Shown: piece after piece, positions 1 through 6,943 of the stretch | How positions within the stretch are numbered: the stretch's first letter is position 1 | How the letters are laid out: the number at the start of each line of letters is the position of its first letter | Origin: an uncultured Clostridia bacterium | Lineage (GTDB): Bacteria; Bacillota; Clostridia; TANB77; CAG-508 | Assembly: GCA_934162615.1 (NCBI GenBank) | Contig: CAKPJK010000019.1 | Coordinates: forward strand, 1 to 24,766 | DNA: 24,766 nt | Reading direction: 5' to 3' | Program-made: the position numbers and the translations under genes | Notes under the pieces: model-generated | What the model was told of the DNA's origin: nothing | The model's input: only the letters and a program-made list of their open reading frames with translations | The model's database searches: none

Positions 1-1016
1 TCTGGGTTTATTCCTTTATCTGGTTCTTTACCTGTTATTCTCTTAACAACTTCTTGAACTGCTGGAACTCTTGTAGAACCACCAACTAATAATACTTTAT
101 GAATATCATTTGCTGTTAATCCTGCATCTTTTAATGCTTGGTTAACTGGTCCTGCTGTAGCCTCTACTAAATCATGAATTAATTCTTCAAATTTTGATCT
201 TGTTAGAGTTACATCTAAGTGTTTTGGTCCTGTTGCATCTGCTGTAATAAATGGTAAGTTAATTTGTGTTTGTTGAACACCTGATAATTCTATTTTAGCT
301 TTTTCAGCTGCTTCTTTTAATCTTTGCATTGCCATTTTATCTGTTTTTAAATCGATTCCATTTGATTTTTTGAATTCACTTACTAAATATTCAATTATTG
401 CATTATCAAAGTCATCTCCACCTAAATGTGTGTTACCACTTGTAGATAAAACTTCAAATACACCATCACCAATATCTAGTATAGAAACATCGAATGTTCC
501 TCCACCTAAGTCATAAATTAATATTTTTTGGTCTTGTTCTTTATCCATTCCATAAGCTAAAGCGGCTGCTGTTGGTTCGTTTATAATTCTTAAAACTTCA
601 AGTCCTGCTATTTTACCAGCATCTTTTGTTGCTTGTCTTTGGCTATCATTAAAGTATGCAGGTACTGTAATAACTGCTTGAGTTACTTTTTGTCCTAAAT
701 AATTTTCTGCATCAGTTTTTAATTTTTGTAAAATCATTGCAGATATTTCTTGTGGTGTAAAGCTGTCACCTTCTATTTTAACTTTTTCAGCTGTACCCAT
801 TTTTCTTTTTATTGATATAACAGTATTTTCTGGATTTGTAACTGCTTGACGTTTTGCTATTTGTCCAACTAATCTTTCACCATTTTTTGAGAATGCTACT
901 ACTGATGGTGTTGTTCTGTTACCTTCAGCGTTTGGTATTACTACTGGCTCTCCTCCTTCCATAACTGCTACACATGAGTTTGTTGTTCCTAAGTCAATTC
1001 CTATAATTTTTCCCAT
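1..1016 (-). CDS. dnaK: Chaperone DnaK (Hsp70), N-terminal part, cut by window edge
   Basis: This is the ATP-dependent Hsp70 chaperone, which works in the cytoplasm with GrpE and DnaJ to fold and rescue proteins. Reading the minus strand from the ATG at 1016, the protein opens MGKIIGIDLGTTNSCVAVME, the canonical Hsp70 phosphate-1 motif. It continues through NEPTAAALAYG, the second phosphate motif DLGGGTFDVS, and LLVGGSTRVPAVQ, all in the nucleotide-binding domain. About 338 codons are present; the rest of that domain's end and the whole substrate-binding domain lie beyond position 1. An AGGGAGGA ribosome-binding site sits just upstream of the start. It is the last gene seen of the hrcA-grpE-CYTH-dnaK operon and should share CIRCE/HrcA control. 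Identity is certain; only completeness is unknown. Confidence 0.97.
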   Translation of the reverse strand, partial: MGKIIGIDLGTTNSCVAVMEGGEPVVIPNAEGNRTTPSVVAFSKNGERLVGQIAKRQAVTNPENTVISIKRKMGTAEKVKIEGDSFTPQEISAMILQKLKTDAENYLGQKVTQAVITVPAYFNDSQRQATKDAGKIAGLEVLRIINEPTAAALAYGMDKEQDQKILIYDLGGGTFDVSILDIGDGVFEVLSTSGNTHLGGDDFDNAIIEYLVSEFKKSNGIDLKTDKMAMQRLKEAAEKAKIELSGVQQTQINLPFITADATGPKHLDVTLTRSKFEELIHDLVEATAGPVNQALKDAGLTANDIHKVLLVGGSTRVPAVQEVVKRITGKEPDKGINP

Positions 1017-1065
1017 TTTAAATTCCTCCCTAAAATTTTTTATATTTTTAAAATCAATAACTATT

Positions 1066-1656
1066 TTATAAATCATAATTCATATTTAAATTTCGAATTA
1101 TTTTTTTATTATTTTCTATTATTTCTTTTGACAATTTTGCTTGCCATTCATTAGTTTCCATTTTTGATAAATGCCAATTTGATAATTCCTTATAGCTTAG
1201 TTCTTCTCCAAGCCATTCAGGCTTTATGAAATTTTCTGCTTCTTCTTCATTTTTAAATTCAACTTCTGCTGTTAATAAGCCTTTTAAATAGTCTTCATAT
1301 ACATCAATTTCTACCTTTAAGTTTTTATCTATAGGAGCTACCATTCTATTTTTTATTATTGTTTTACTTATTTTGTTTTTTAATAATTGTGTATATTTTT
1401 CTTCATTTATATTACTTTCTATTTCATACAAATTTGATATGTTATTATTCTGTTCTTTGCTATCAAGACCACTTTTTGTTTTTAATGTATATACATATTT
1501 TAAATCATCTGTCTTTTTGTCTTGTATTTTTCTTATTCTTATCATTGTTTTAAAGTCTCTATATATAAAAGATTGAGCTATATTAACTATTTTTTCAAAT
1601 TTTAAATCATTTGGAATATATTTCACTAAATATTTTTTCTCTATTTCTTTATTCAA
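1066..1656 (-). CDS. CYTH domain (triphosphate tunnel metalloenzyme-like) protein
   Basis: The protein (about 196 aa) begins NKEIEKKYLV, which carries the ExExK signature of the CYTH/triphosphate tunnel family near the N-terminus. Family members hydrolyse inorganic triphosphate, thiamine triphosphate or related compounds, or make cAMP, using acidic and basic residues lining a beta barrel. Alternating basic and acidic strands follow (MIRIRKI, YTLKTKSG, YEIESN, KVEIDVYE, TAEVEF), as expected for the tunnel. The substrate cannot be assigned. No ATG is available. TTG at 1656 is the likely start, because the GAGGGGGA ribosome-binding site lies about 7 nt upstream; a TTG at 1662 would touch that site. 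It sits 16 bp after grpE and 49 bp before dnaK, so it appears to be co-transcribed with heat-shock genes, which is unusual. Confidence 0.8.
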   Translation of the reverse strand: MNKEIEKKYLVKYIPNDLKFEKIVNIAQSFIYRDFKTMIRIRKIQDKKTDDLKYVYTLKTKSGLDSKEQNNNISNLYEIESNINEEKYTQLLKNKISKTIIKNRMVAPIDKNLKVEIDVYEDYLKGLLTAEVEFKNEEEAENFIKPEWLGEELSYKELSNWHLSKMETNEWQAKLSKEIIENNKKIIRNLNMNYDL

Positions 1657-1672
1657 AATCAATCCCCCTCTT

Positions 1673-2179
1673 TTAGTTTGCTACAACTACCATAGAATGT
1701 CTAATAACTCTATGACCTATTTTGTAGCCCTTTCTATACTCTTGAACAATTTCTTTTTCTCCCTTAGAATCATCCTGAACACTGCTAACTGCTTCATGAA
1801 GTTCTGGATCAAAAGTTTCTCCAAGTGCTTTAATTTCTTCTACACCTTTTGATTTAAGTACATCTTGAAATTGTTTTAAAACAAGTTCAACACCTTTTTT
1901 ATAATTTTCATCTGAAGTCTCAACTTTTGCTGCATTTTCTAGGTTATCTAATATTGGAAGTATAACCTCCACAACATCACCTAAAATTGAATTATACATG
2001 CCTTCTCTTTCTTTTTGACTTCTTTTTTTATGATTTTCAAATTCTGCTAAAATTCTTTTATATCTGTCTGTCAAATCGTCTAATTCTTGTTGTTTTTTTT
2101 GTAATTCACTTTTTTCTTCATTAATTTTTTTAATTTCTTCTGTTACTTCTTGTTCAACATTTTCATTTTTTTCTGACAT
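1673..2179 (-). CDS. grpE: GrpE, nucleotide exchange factor for DnaK
   Basis: GrpE dimers release ADP from DnaK and so reset the chaperone cycle. The 168-aa protein has a long charged N-terminal helix (residues about 1-60, rich in E, K and Q, coiled-coil-like). The conserved core segment DRYKRILAEFENHKKRSQKE follows. The C-terminal beta domain includes the family signature around GVEEIKALGETFDPELHEAV, and the end is KGYKIGHRVIRHSMVVVAN, which is close to the family consensus. Length is normal. An AAAGAGGCG ribosome-binding site precedes the ATG at 2179. It lies 91 bp downstream of hrcA with no terminator seen in the gap, consistent with one CIRCE-controlled transcript. Confidence 0.96.
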   Translation of the reverse strand: MSEKNENVEQEVTEEIKKINEEKSELQKKQQELDDLTDRYKRILAEFENHKKRSQKEREGMYNSILGDVVEVILPILDNLENAAKVETSDENYKKGVELVLKQFQDVLKSKGVEEIKALGETFDPELHEAVSSVQDDSKGEKEIVQEYRKGYKIGHRVIRHSMVVVAN

Positions 2180-2270
2180 CTTATCGCCTCTTTCTTTTTA
2201 TCCTTCAATAATATTTAACAATTGGAAAAGAATTAAATCTCTTTGCAAAAATATAATTATTTTTCAATCG

Positions 2271-3281
2271 TTATATTCCTTTGTCCTTTAATTTTTTGTT
2301 TATATACTTCATAACTGAAATAACTTTTGAATAATCCATCCTTTTAGGTCCTATAATTCCTATTGTTCCCATATCTTTGTCACCAACTTTATGTTTAAAG
2401 GTTATAACACTAAAATCTTTAAGTTCTTCTTTTTCATTTTCGTCACCTATATAAACATTTATATCTTTTGCAAATCCTGAATTTAATATATCTGTCATTA
2501 AATCCTTTTCATCAATTATATTTACGAAGTTTTTAGCAACTGCTAAACTATTAAATTCTGGTAAATCAAATGCTTTGTTTGCCCCCTCAAGATATACTTG
2601 CCTATCTTCTGAAATAACTTTTTTGATTTGTTCTATAATTGGTTTTATAACTTTTACACTATATTTCATTTCATTTATTAGATATTCTTCTAGTGGAACA
2701 TCTATAATTTGAAGTGGTTGACCTTTTAATTTTTGGTTAAACATATAATTTATTGTTTCTACTTGTTTGTCTGTTATGTCTTCGTCAAATTTTATTATTG
2801 TTTCTTTTACCATTCCTGTGTTTGTTAATATTATTGCCATTAACATTCTTGGTCCTAGCAAAACAAATTTTATTTCTTCAATTAGCAAGTCTTGTGAACT
2901 TGGTCCAATTGCTAATGTTGTATAATGTGTTATTTCCGAAATTGTTGTTGTTGCAATTTTTGTTAAGTCTTCAATTTCATTTACTTTTGTTTCTAATTTG
3001 TCACTTATATATTTAATTTCTTCCATACTTATGTTGTCGTCTTTTAAAAGTTCGTCTACATAGTATCTATATCCTTTTTCTGATGGTATTCTTCCACTTG
3101 ATGTATGTGTTTTTTCTAGATATCCTGCTTTTTCAAGGTCTGCCATTTCGTTTCTTATTGTTGCACTACTATATTGTAGTTCTTCATTATTTGTTAGCGC
3201 ATTTGAACTTACCGGCTCTGCTGTGTTTATATATTCTTCTACTATGGCTTGTAATACTTTCTTTTTTCTATCGTCTAGCAT
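2271..3281 (-). CDS. hrcA: HrcA, heat-inducible transcription repressor
   Basis: HrcA is the dimeric repressor that binds CIRCE operators in front of heat-shock operons and needs GroEL for activity. The 336-aa protein starts MLDDRKKKVLQAIVEEYINT, followed by the winged-helix DNA-binding domain (residues about 1-75) with the conserved stretch SSATIRNEMADLEKAGYLEK and HTSSGRIPSEKGYRYYVD. The rest is the GAF-like dimerisation domain with its inserted region, ending GTIGIIGPKRMDYSKVI, a family hallmark. Length is typical. The ATG at 3281 has a GAGGTGA ribosome-binding site. It is the first gene of the operon and lies directly behind two CIRCE-like sites, so it should repress itself along with grpE, the CYTH gene and dnaK. 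Confidence 0.97.
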   Translation of the reverse strand: MLDDRKKKVLQAIVEEYINTAEPVSSNALTNNEELQYSSATIRNEMADLEKAGYLEKTHTSSGRIPSEKGYRYYVDELLKDDNISMEEIKYISDKLETKVNEIEDLTKIATTTISEITHYTTLAIGPSSQDLLIEEIKFVLLGPRMLMAIILTNTGMVKETIIKFDEDITDKQVETINYMFNQKLKGQPLQIIDVPLEEYLINEMKYSVKVIKPIIEQIKKVISEDRQVYLEGANKAFDLPEFNSLAVAKNFVNIIDEKDLMTDILNSGFAKDINVYIGDENEKEELKDFSVITFKHKVGDKDMGTIGIIGPKRMDYSKVISVMKYINKKLKDKGI

Positions 3282-3294
3282 TTTATCACCTCTT

Positions 3295-3321
3295 TTAGCA
3301 CTCTTTTTATTTGTTTGCTAA
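3295..3321 (-). promoter_or_regulatory. CIRCE operator, promoter-proximal copy
   Basis: The inverted repeat TTAGCACTC-N9-GTTTGCTAA has a perfect left arm and seven of nine matches in the right arm compared with the CIRCE consensus TTAGCACTC-N9-GAGTGCTAA. The spacer is exactly 9 nt. It lies between the hrcA ribosome-binding site and the predicted -10, near the transcription start, the usual place for HrcA repression. Confidence 0.9.
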
Positions 3322-3330
3322 TCTTGTTAT

Positions 3331-3359
3331 ATATTATATCCTTTTTTAGCACTTGTCAA
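3331..3359 (-). promoter_or_regulatory. Promoter of the hrcA-grpE-CYTH-dnaK operon (SigA-type)
   Basis: On the minus strand a perfect -35 TTGACA (3354-3359) is followed by TAATAT at 17 bp (3331-3336), with an overlapping TATAAT at 15 bp (3333-3338). The -35 overlaps the upstream CIRCE-like site and the start region abuts the downstream one, so repressor bound at either would block polymerase. Confidence 0.75.
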
Positions 3360-3372
3360 TACCTTTTGCTAA
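3346..3372 (-). promoter_or_regulatory. Second, degenerate CIRCE-like operator over the -35 box
   Basis: TTAGCACTT-N9-TTTTGCTAA has the CIRCE geometry with a 9-nt spacer. The left arm matches eight of nine consensus bases and the right arm six of nine. The -35 TTGACA falls mostly within its spacer. A second operator this close to the first suggests cooperative or graded repression; that is inference. Confidence 0.65.
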
Positions 3373-3423
3373 ATTTTTTTGTGAATTTTTTGTGAACTGG
3401 ATTTATCTTATAATTTGAAACAA

Positions 3424-3458
3424 AAAATAGTCATAGATTTGTGGTCTATAACTATTTT
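3424..3458 (-). terminator. Rho-independent terminator after the exchanger-like gene
   Basis: Fourteen-bp arms (3424-3437 and 3445-3458) close a 7-nt loop. On the minus-strand RNA every position pairs (one G-U), whereas the plus strand has a C-A mismatch. A run of U follows in the minus direction. It lies 30 bp past the stop of the gene at 3488. Confidence 0.75.
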
Positions 3459-3487
3459 CGCCCCTATTAACATTTTTAATTAATAAA

Positions 3488-4333
3488 CTACCCCAACACA
3501 ATAGCCGAAATCAAAATTCCAACAGTTTGGATTGCAAACAAATTCAAAATATTAGAAGTAAGCAAATTATTAGTAGCCTCAACAACCCCAAGCATATCAT
3601 CATCAACCTTCTTATAATGCCTTTGAGCCTCAAAAAAAGTAATAAGCTCAGGCAAACTAGTAACAAAACCTAATAAAATTCCAACAACAACCTCAGAAAC
3701 ACCAAACAAATTACACAAATTCTCAAGAGTATCACCCAACATCTCACCAATAATAAACAACAAAACTCCCGTAACAATCAAAACAAAAACATATCTCAAC
3801 ACTTTTCTAGGATTCTTCTTTTGCTCTTTTCTCTCTTCCTCAATTTCTTCTTCTAATTCCTTATCCTCATTTTTCAAATACAATTTATGAACATTATTAT
3901 TTAAAACCATAAAAAGAATATATAAAATAATAAATAGTGGAACAACAGCCAATTTTAATTCTATATCAAGTTTCAAAAAAACAATTGGTATCGCAATTGT
4001 AAAAAATACCATAACCAAATCTATTACTATTGCTTTATTACGCAATTTTGATGCATTTTTGTTTAGCAAAATAGCACCTAAATATTGAATCAAATTTATA
4101 ACATTTGAACTTAAAATATTATAAACACTTGCACCTGTTAGTCCTCTTAAACTTGATGTTGTTATTGTTAATAATTCTGGTACTGATGTTGCATAACCTG
4201 CTATATCCCCTACTGTTTTTGCTTTTAAATTCATAGCCTCTGCTAATTTTCTTAATGTTACTACCAAAATAAATTTTGAAATTAATACTATCAACCCTGA
4301 ATATATGATAAATTTTATTATTTCTATAAACAT
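3488..4333 (-). CDS. Na+/Ca2+-exchanger-like (CaCA superfamily) membrane protein
   Basis: This 281-aa protein has about ten hydrophobic segments split by a charged cytoplasmic loop (roughly residues 147-178, rich in E and K). Each half contains a recognisable alpha-repeat motif: GYATSVPELLTITTSSLRG near residue 46 and GFVTSLPELITFFEAQ near residue 221. This is the two-repeat inverted design of the cation/Ca2+ antiporters, which usually swap Na+ or H+ for Ca2+ at the membrane. It is a little shorter than typical members (about 310-330 aa), and the conserved GN of many relatives is not present in the usual form, so the transported ion is uncertain. AAAGGAG precedes the ATG. The gene has its own terminator and stands alone. 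Third codon positions change sharply between the two halves (see findings). Confidence 0.78.
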   Translation of the reverse strand: MFIEIIKFIIYSGLIVLISKFILVVTLRKLAEAMNLKAKTVGDIAGYATSVPELLTITTSSLRGLTGASVYNILSSNVINLIQYLGAILLNKNASKLRNKAIVIDLVMVFFTIAIPIVFLKLDIELKLAVVPLFIILYILFMVLNNNVHKLYLKNEDKELEEEIEEERKEQKKNPRKVLRYVFVLIVTGVLLFIIGEMLGDTLENLCNLFGVSEVVVGILLGFVTSLPELITFFEAQRHYKKVDDDMLGVVEATNNLLTSNILNLFAIQTVGILISAIVLG

Positions 4334-4401
4334 TTATTATCCGCTCCTTTTTGTTTTCTTTTTATATTTTTATCTTTTTCAATTTTTTTATTCTTTTTTT
4401 C

Positions 4402-4407
4402 ATTATA
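4402..4407 (-). promoter_or_regulatory. Possible -10 box of the exchanger-like gene
   Basis: A perfect TATAAT lies on the minus strand about 70 bp upstream of the ATG at 4333. No good -35 was found at 17 bp, so this is tentative. It shares the 309-bp gap at 4334-4642 with the RNA candidate and the serS-operon promoter on the plus strand; nothing else was recognised in that gap. Confidence 0.35.
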
Positions 4408-4450
4408 GATTTAAATTTGAATTAATGATTGAATTTTTATTTTGTAGATA

Positions 4451-4479
4451 TTTACAAGACTATTAAAAAATGGTATAAT
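4451..4479 (+). promoter_or_regulatory. Promoter for the 4486-4552 hairpin transcript
   Basis: TTTACA (4451-4456), a 17-bp spacer and TATAAT (4474-4479) with an extended TGG just before it. This is close to SigA consensus. The predicted start is near 4486 and the next feature downstream is a terminator hairpin, not a gene. Confidence 0.6.
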
Positions 4480-4485
4480 TTGGAA

Positions 4486-4552
4486 GTAACTATTTATGGT
4501 TTTTCAAAAGTGCATATGTCAAAATCCAAAAAAACACATATGTACTTTTTTT
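4486..4552 (+). ncRNA. Candidate small RNA (about 65 nt), ending in a terminator hairpin
   Basis: The predicted transcript from the promoter at 4451-4479 runs only to a strong intrinsic terminator: arms 4506-4519 and 4536-4549 (14 pairs, one G-U) followed by a U run. No start codon with a ribosome-binding site and useful frame is present in between. The gene at 4643 has its own near-consensus promoter after the hairpin, so the hairpin is not obviously its attenuator. It matches no RNA family that I recognise. The alternative is a simple transcription-insulating terminator. Confidence 0.4.
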
Positions 4553-4565
4553 ATGTCAATTTTCC

Positions 4566-4594
4566 TTGATATTTAACCCAAAATATTATATAAT
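4566..4594 (+). promoter_or_regulatory. Promoter of the DUF1653-serS-engB operon
   Basis: TTGATA (4566-4571), a 17-bp spacer and TATAAT (4589-4594). The predicted leader is only about 40 nt, too short for a T-box, so serS is probably not under tRNA-sensing control here. Confidence 0.75.
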
Positions 4595-4642
4595 GCCATA
4601 GAAAGAATTATAAATATAAAAAGTTTATACCTTTAGGAAGGA

Positions 4643-4918
4643 ATGAAATTAAAAATGGAAAAAGTTGAAATTGGCAAAGTCTACCGTCATTTTAAAGGAA
4701 ACTACTATTTTGTAGAAAACATAGCCTATGACTCGGAAACAACTGAAAGAATAGTCGTTTACAAACCATTGTATGAAAGAGAGGATAAAAAAGCACTTTG
4801 GGTAAGACCTGAAAAAATGTTTTTATCTGAAATTTCCACAGAAAGACCAGATAATATAACTGGACAAACACATAGATTTGAAATAGTAAAAGAAATTGAA
4901 AAAAATTATATAAATTAA
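4643..4918 (+). CDS. DUF1653 family protein
   Basis: A 91-aa soluble protein whose core reads GKVYRHFKGNYYFVENIAY, then VVYKPLYERED, LWVRPEKMFLSEI and HRFEIV. This ladder (Y.HFKGN, a YxxLY-like strand, WVRPxxMF, FE) is the DUF1653 signature. No biochemical role is established for the family that I know of. Two starts are possible: ATG at 4643, very close to the AGGAAGGA ribosome-binding site, or ATG at 4655, 12 nt beyond it; the conserved domain begins after both. It lies 16 bp before serS and appears co-transcribed with it, which gives no clear functional clue. Confidence 0.82.
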   Translation: MKLKMEKVEIGKVYRHFKGNYYFVENIAYDSETTERIVVYKPLYEREDKKALWVRPEKMFLSEISTERPDNITGQTHRFEIVKEIEKNYIN

Positions 4919-4934
4919 ATTTTAGGAGGCAAAA

Positions 4935-6221
4935 ATGATAGATATCAAATTTTTAAGAGAAAATCCTGATGTTGTAAAACAAAACATCAAAAACAAATTT
5001 CAAGACGAAAAACTAATATTAGTTGATGAAGTTATCGATTTAGACGTAAAAAACAGAGAAGCAAAATTAAATGGAGATAATTTAAGAGCAGAAAGAAAAT
5101 CTTTAAGTGCAGAAATTGGTGGACTTATGAAACAAGGTAAAAAAGAAGAAGCAGAAAGTATAAAAGTAAAAGTTCAAGAAATAAATGCACAACTTGAGGA
5201 AAACGAAAAATTAGAAGCAAAATATGCAGAAGAAATAAAATCAAGAATGATGAAAATACCAAATATTATGGACCCATCTGTTCCAATTGGTAAAGACGAC
5301 AGCGAAAATGTAGAAGTTCAAAGATTTGGTGAACCAGTTGTTCCAGATTACGAAATTCCATATCATGCAGATATCATTGCAAGATTTAATGGAATGGACA
5401 AAGAATCTGCAGGACGTACAAGCGGTGTTGGTTTCTACTACCTAATTGGTGATGTTGCAAGACTTCACGAAGCAATGCTTGCATATGCCAGAGATTACAT
5501 GATTAGCAATGGTTTCACATATGCTATACCACCATTTATGATTCGTAGTGATGTTGTAACTGGTGTTATGAGTTTTGAAGAAATGTATGATATGATGTAC
5601 AAAATTGAAGGTGAAGATTTATACCTAATCGGTACTTCTGAACATTCAATGATTGGTAGATTTAAAGATCAACTTATCAAAAAAGATGAACTTCCAATTA
5701 GCATGACATCATACTCTCCATGTTTCAGAAAAGAAATTGGTTCACATGGTCTAGAAGAAAGAGGTTTATACCGTGTTCATCAATTTGAAAAACAAGAAAT
5801 GATAGTTTTATGCGAACCAGAAGATTCTATGAACTGGTACAATAAAATGTGGAAATTAAGTGTTGATTTATTTAGAAGTTTCAATGTTCCAGTAAGACAA
5901 CTTGACTGTTGTTCTGGAGATTTAGCAGATTTAAAAGTTAAATCTTGCGATATTGAGGCTTGGAGTCCTAGACAAAAGAAATACTTTGAAGTTTGTAGTT
6001 GCTCTAACTTAGGAGATGCTCAGGCTAGACGTTTAGGAATTCGTGTAAAGAGCGAAAAAGGAAACTATTTCTTACATACATTAAATAATACAGTAGTTGC
6101 TACTCCAAGAGGATTAATTGCAGTATTAGAAAACAACTATAATGAAGATGGAAGCGTTACTGTTCCAGAAGTTTTAAGACCTTACATGGGTGGAACTGAA
6201 AAAATTCTTCCAAAAAAATAA
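4935..6221 (+). CDS. serS: Seryl-tRNA synthetase
   Basis: This class II synthetase charges tRNA-Ser (and tRNA-Sec where present) with serine. The 428-aa protein has the N-terminal antiparallel coiled-coil arm that grips the tRNA long arm (residues about 25-105). The catalytic domain follows: GTSEHSMIG near 233 (the TxE serine-binding motif), motif 2 at about 262-289 (CFRKEIGSHGLEERGLYR then VHQFEKQEM), and motif 3 near 390 (PRGLIAVLENN). AGGAGG precedes the ATG. The catalytic sequence (TSEH, ARLHEAMLAYARDYM) differs from the common B. subtilis-type enzyme and resembles a variant group seen in some Clostridia; a second serS elsewhere in the genome is possible. A palindromic repeat starts one base after the stop codon. 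Confidence 0.95.
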   Translation: MIDIKFLRENPDVVKQNIKNKFQDEKLILVDEVIDLDVKNREAKLNGDNLRAERKSLSAEIGGLMKQGKKEEAESIKVKVQEINAQLEENEKLEAKYAEEIKSRMMKIPNIMDPSVPIGKDDSENVEVQRFGEPVVPDYEIPYHADIIARFNGMDKESAGRTSGVGFYYLIGDVARLHEAMLAYARDYMISNGFTYAIPPFMIRSDVVTGVMSFEEMYDMMYKIEGEDLYLIGTSEHSMIGRFKDQLIKKDELPISMTSYSPCFRKEIGSHGLEERGLYRVHQFEKQEMIVLCEPEDSMNWYNKMWKLSVDLFRSFNVPVRQLDCCSGDLADLKVKSCDIEAWSPRQKKYFEVCSCSNLGDAQARRLGIRVKSEKGNYFLHTLNNTVVATPRGLIAVLENNYNEDGSVTVPEVLRPYMGGTEKILPKK

Positions 6222-6222
6222 A

Positions 6223-6257
6223 TGAGACAAGTGGGACAGTGCAAAATTTTGTGCCTT
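6223..6257 (+). repeat. 3'-end palindromic module A (after serS)
   Basis: It starts 1 nt after the serS stop. TGAGACAA, then GTGGGACAGTGC, then AAAATTTTGT, with a decayed right arm (GTGCCTTA instead of GTCTCA). The core GTGGGACAGTGC is nearly the same as the TAGGGACAGTGC core of module C, read on the gene strand. No U run follows, so it is not a classical terminator. Confidence 0.7.
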
Positions 6258-6289
6258 AATAGACTTGATAGAAAGGAATGTCAGTAAAT

Positions 6290-6871
6290 ATGATAGTAAA
6301 TAATCCAAAATTTGAAGTATCAGCAGTAAGACCTGCTCAATATCCAAAAAATAATTTACCAGAAATTGTTTTAGTTGGTAAATCTAATGTTGGAAAATCA
6401 AGTTTTATAAACACCATGATAAACAGAAAAAAGCTTGCTAGAACAAGCAGTGAACCTGGAAAAACAAGACAAATTAATTTTTATAATATTGATGAAAAAT
6501 TTTATTTTGTTGATTTACCTGGATATGGATACAGCAAAATGTCTAAAAAAGAACAAGAACAAGTTGGAAAATTTATTGAACAATATCTATTTAATAGAGA
6601 ACAAATTTCTTTGATTATCTTTTTAGTAGATATTCGCCACTCACCTACTGAAAATGATAAACTTATGTACGATTATGTTATTCGTTCCGGTTTACCTTGT
6701 ATGATTTTGGCAAATAAAGCAGATAAAATTGCTGTTACTAAAGTTCCAGATGTTGCTAGCAAATTGCAAAAAACTTTAAATCCAATTGGTGATATTCCTA
6801 CATTCCCATTTTCTTCTGAAAGAAGAATTTATATGGATGATGTATGGAATGAAATTGAAAAATATATTTAA
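6290..6871 (+). CDS. engB: EngB/YsxC ribosome-biogenesis GTP-binding protein
   Basis: An essential-type GTPase that helps assemble the 50S subunit. Numbering from the upstream ATG at 6278, the G motifs are all present: the P-loop GKSNVGKSS (34-42), the switch/G2 region RTSSEPGKTRQ, G3 DLPGYGYS (79-86), G4 NKADK (146-150) and G5 FSSERR near 180. Overall length (about 193 aa) is normal. ATG 6290 (MIVNNPKFEVSAV) is preferred because the GAAAGGA ribosome-binding site directly touches ATG 6278; 6278 remains possible. It follows serS by about 70 bp, a gap filled by a palindromic repeat, and is probably in the same transcript. Its stop codon is the first base of an inverted-repeat terminator module. 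Confidence 0.95.
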   Translation: MIVNNPKFEVSAVRPAQYPKNNLPEIVLVGKSNVGKSSFINTMINRKKLARTSSEPGKTRQINFYNIDEKFYFVDLPGYGYSKMSKKEQEQVGKFIEQYLFNREQISLIIFLVDIRHSPTENDKLMYDYVIRSGLPCMILANKADKIAVTKVPDVASKLQKTLNPIGDIPTFPFSSERRIYMDDVWNEIEKYI

Positions 6872-6914
6872 AAAAACGGGATTAGGGGACGGGTCTTCAA
6901 TCCCGATTTTTTTT
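6869..6914 (+). repeat. 3'-end palindromic module B-left (engB terminator)
   Basis: It begins with the engB stop codon: TAAAAAAACGGG, then ATTAGGGGACGGGTCTTC, then AATCCCGATTTTTTTT. The stem CGGGATT/AATCCCG (7 bp) with a 15-nt loop and a U8 run forms an intrinsic terminator. It is an exact inverted copy of B-right over 38 nt from the stop codon inward, then one mismatch and seven more pairs. Confidence 0.9.
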
Positions 6915-6943
6915 ATTAAATATTTCTAAATGTATCAATATAC

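Noticed and set aside
4595..4934. T-box leader upstream of serS
   Set aside because: The leader after the promoter is about 40 nt and leads into the DUF1653 gene; there is no room for specifier and antiterminator structures.
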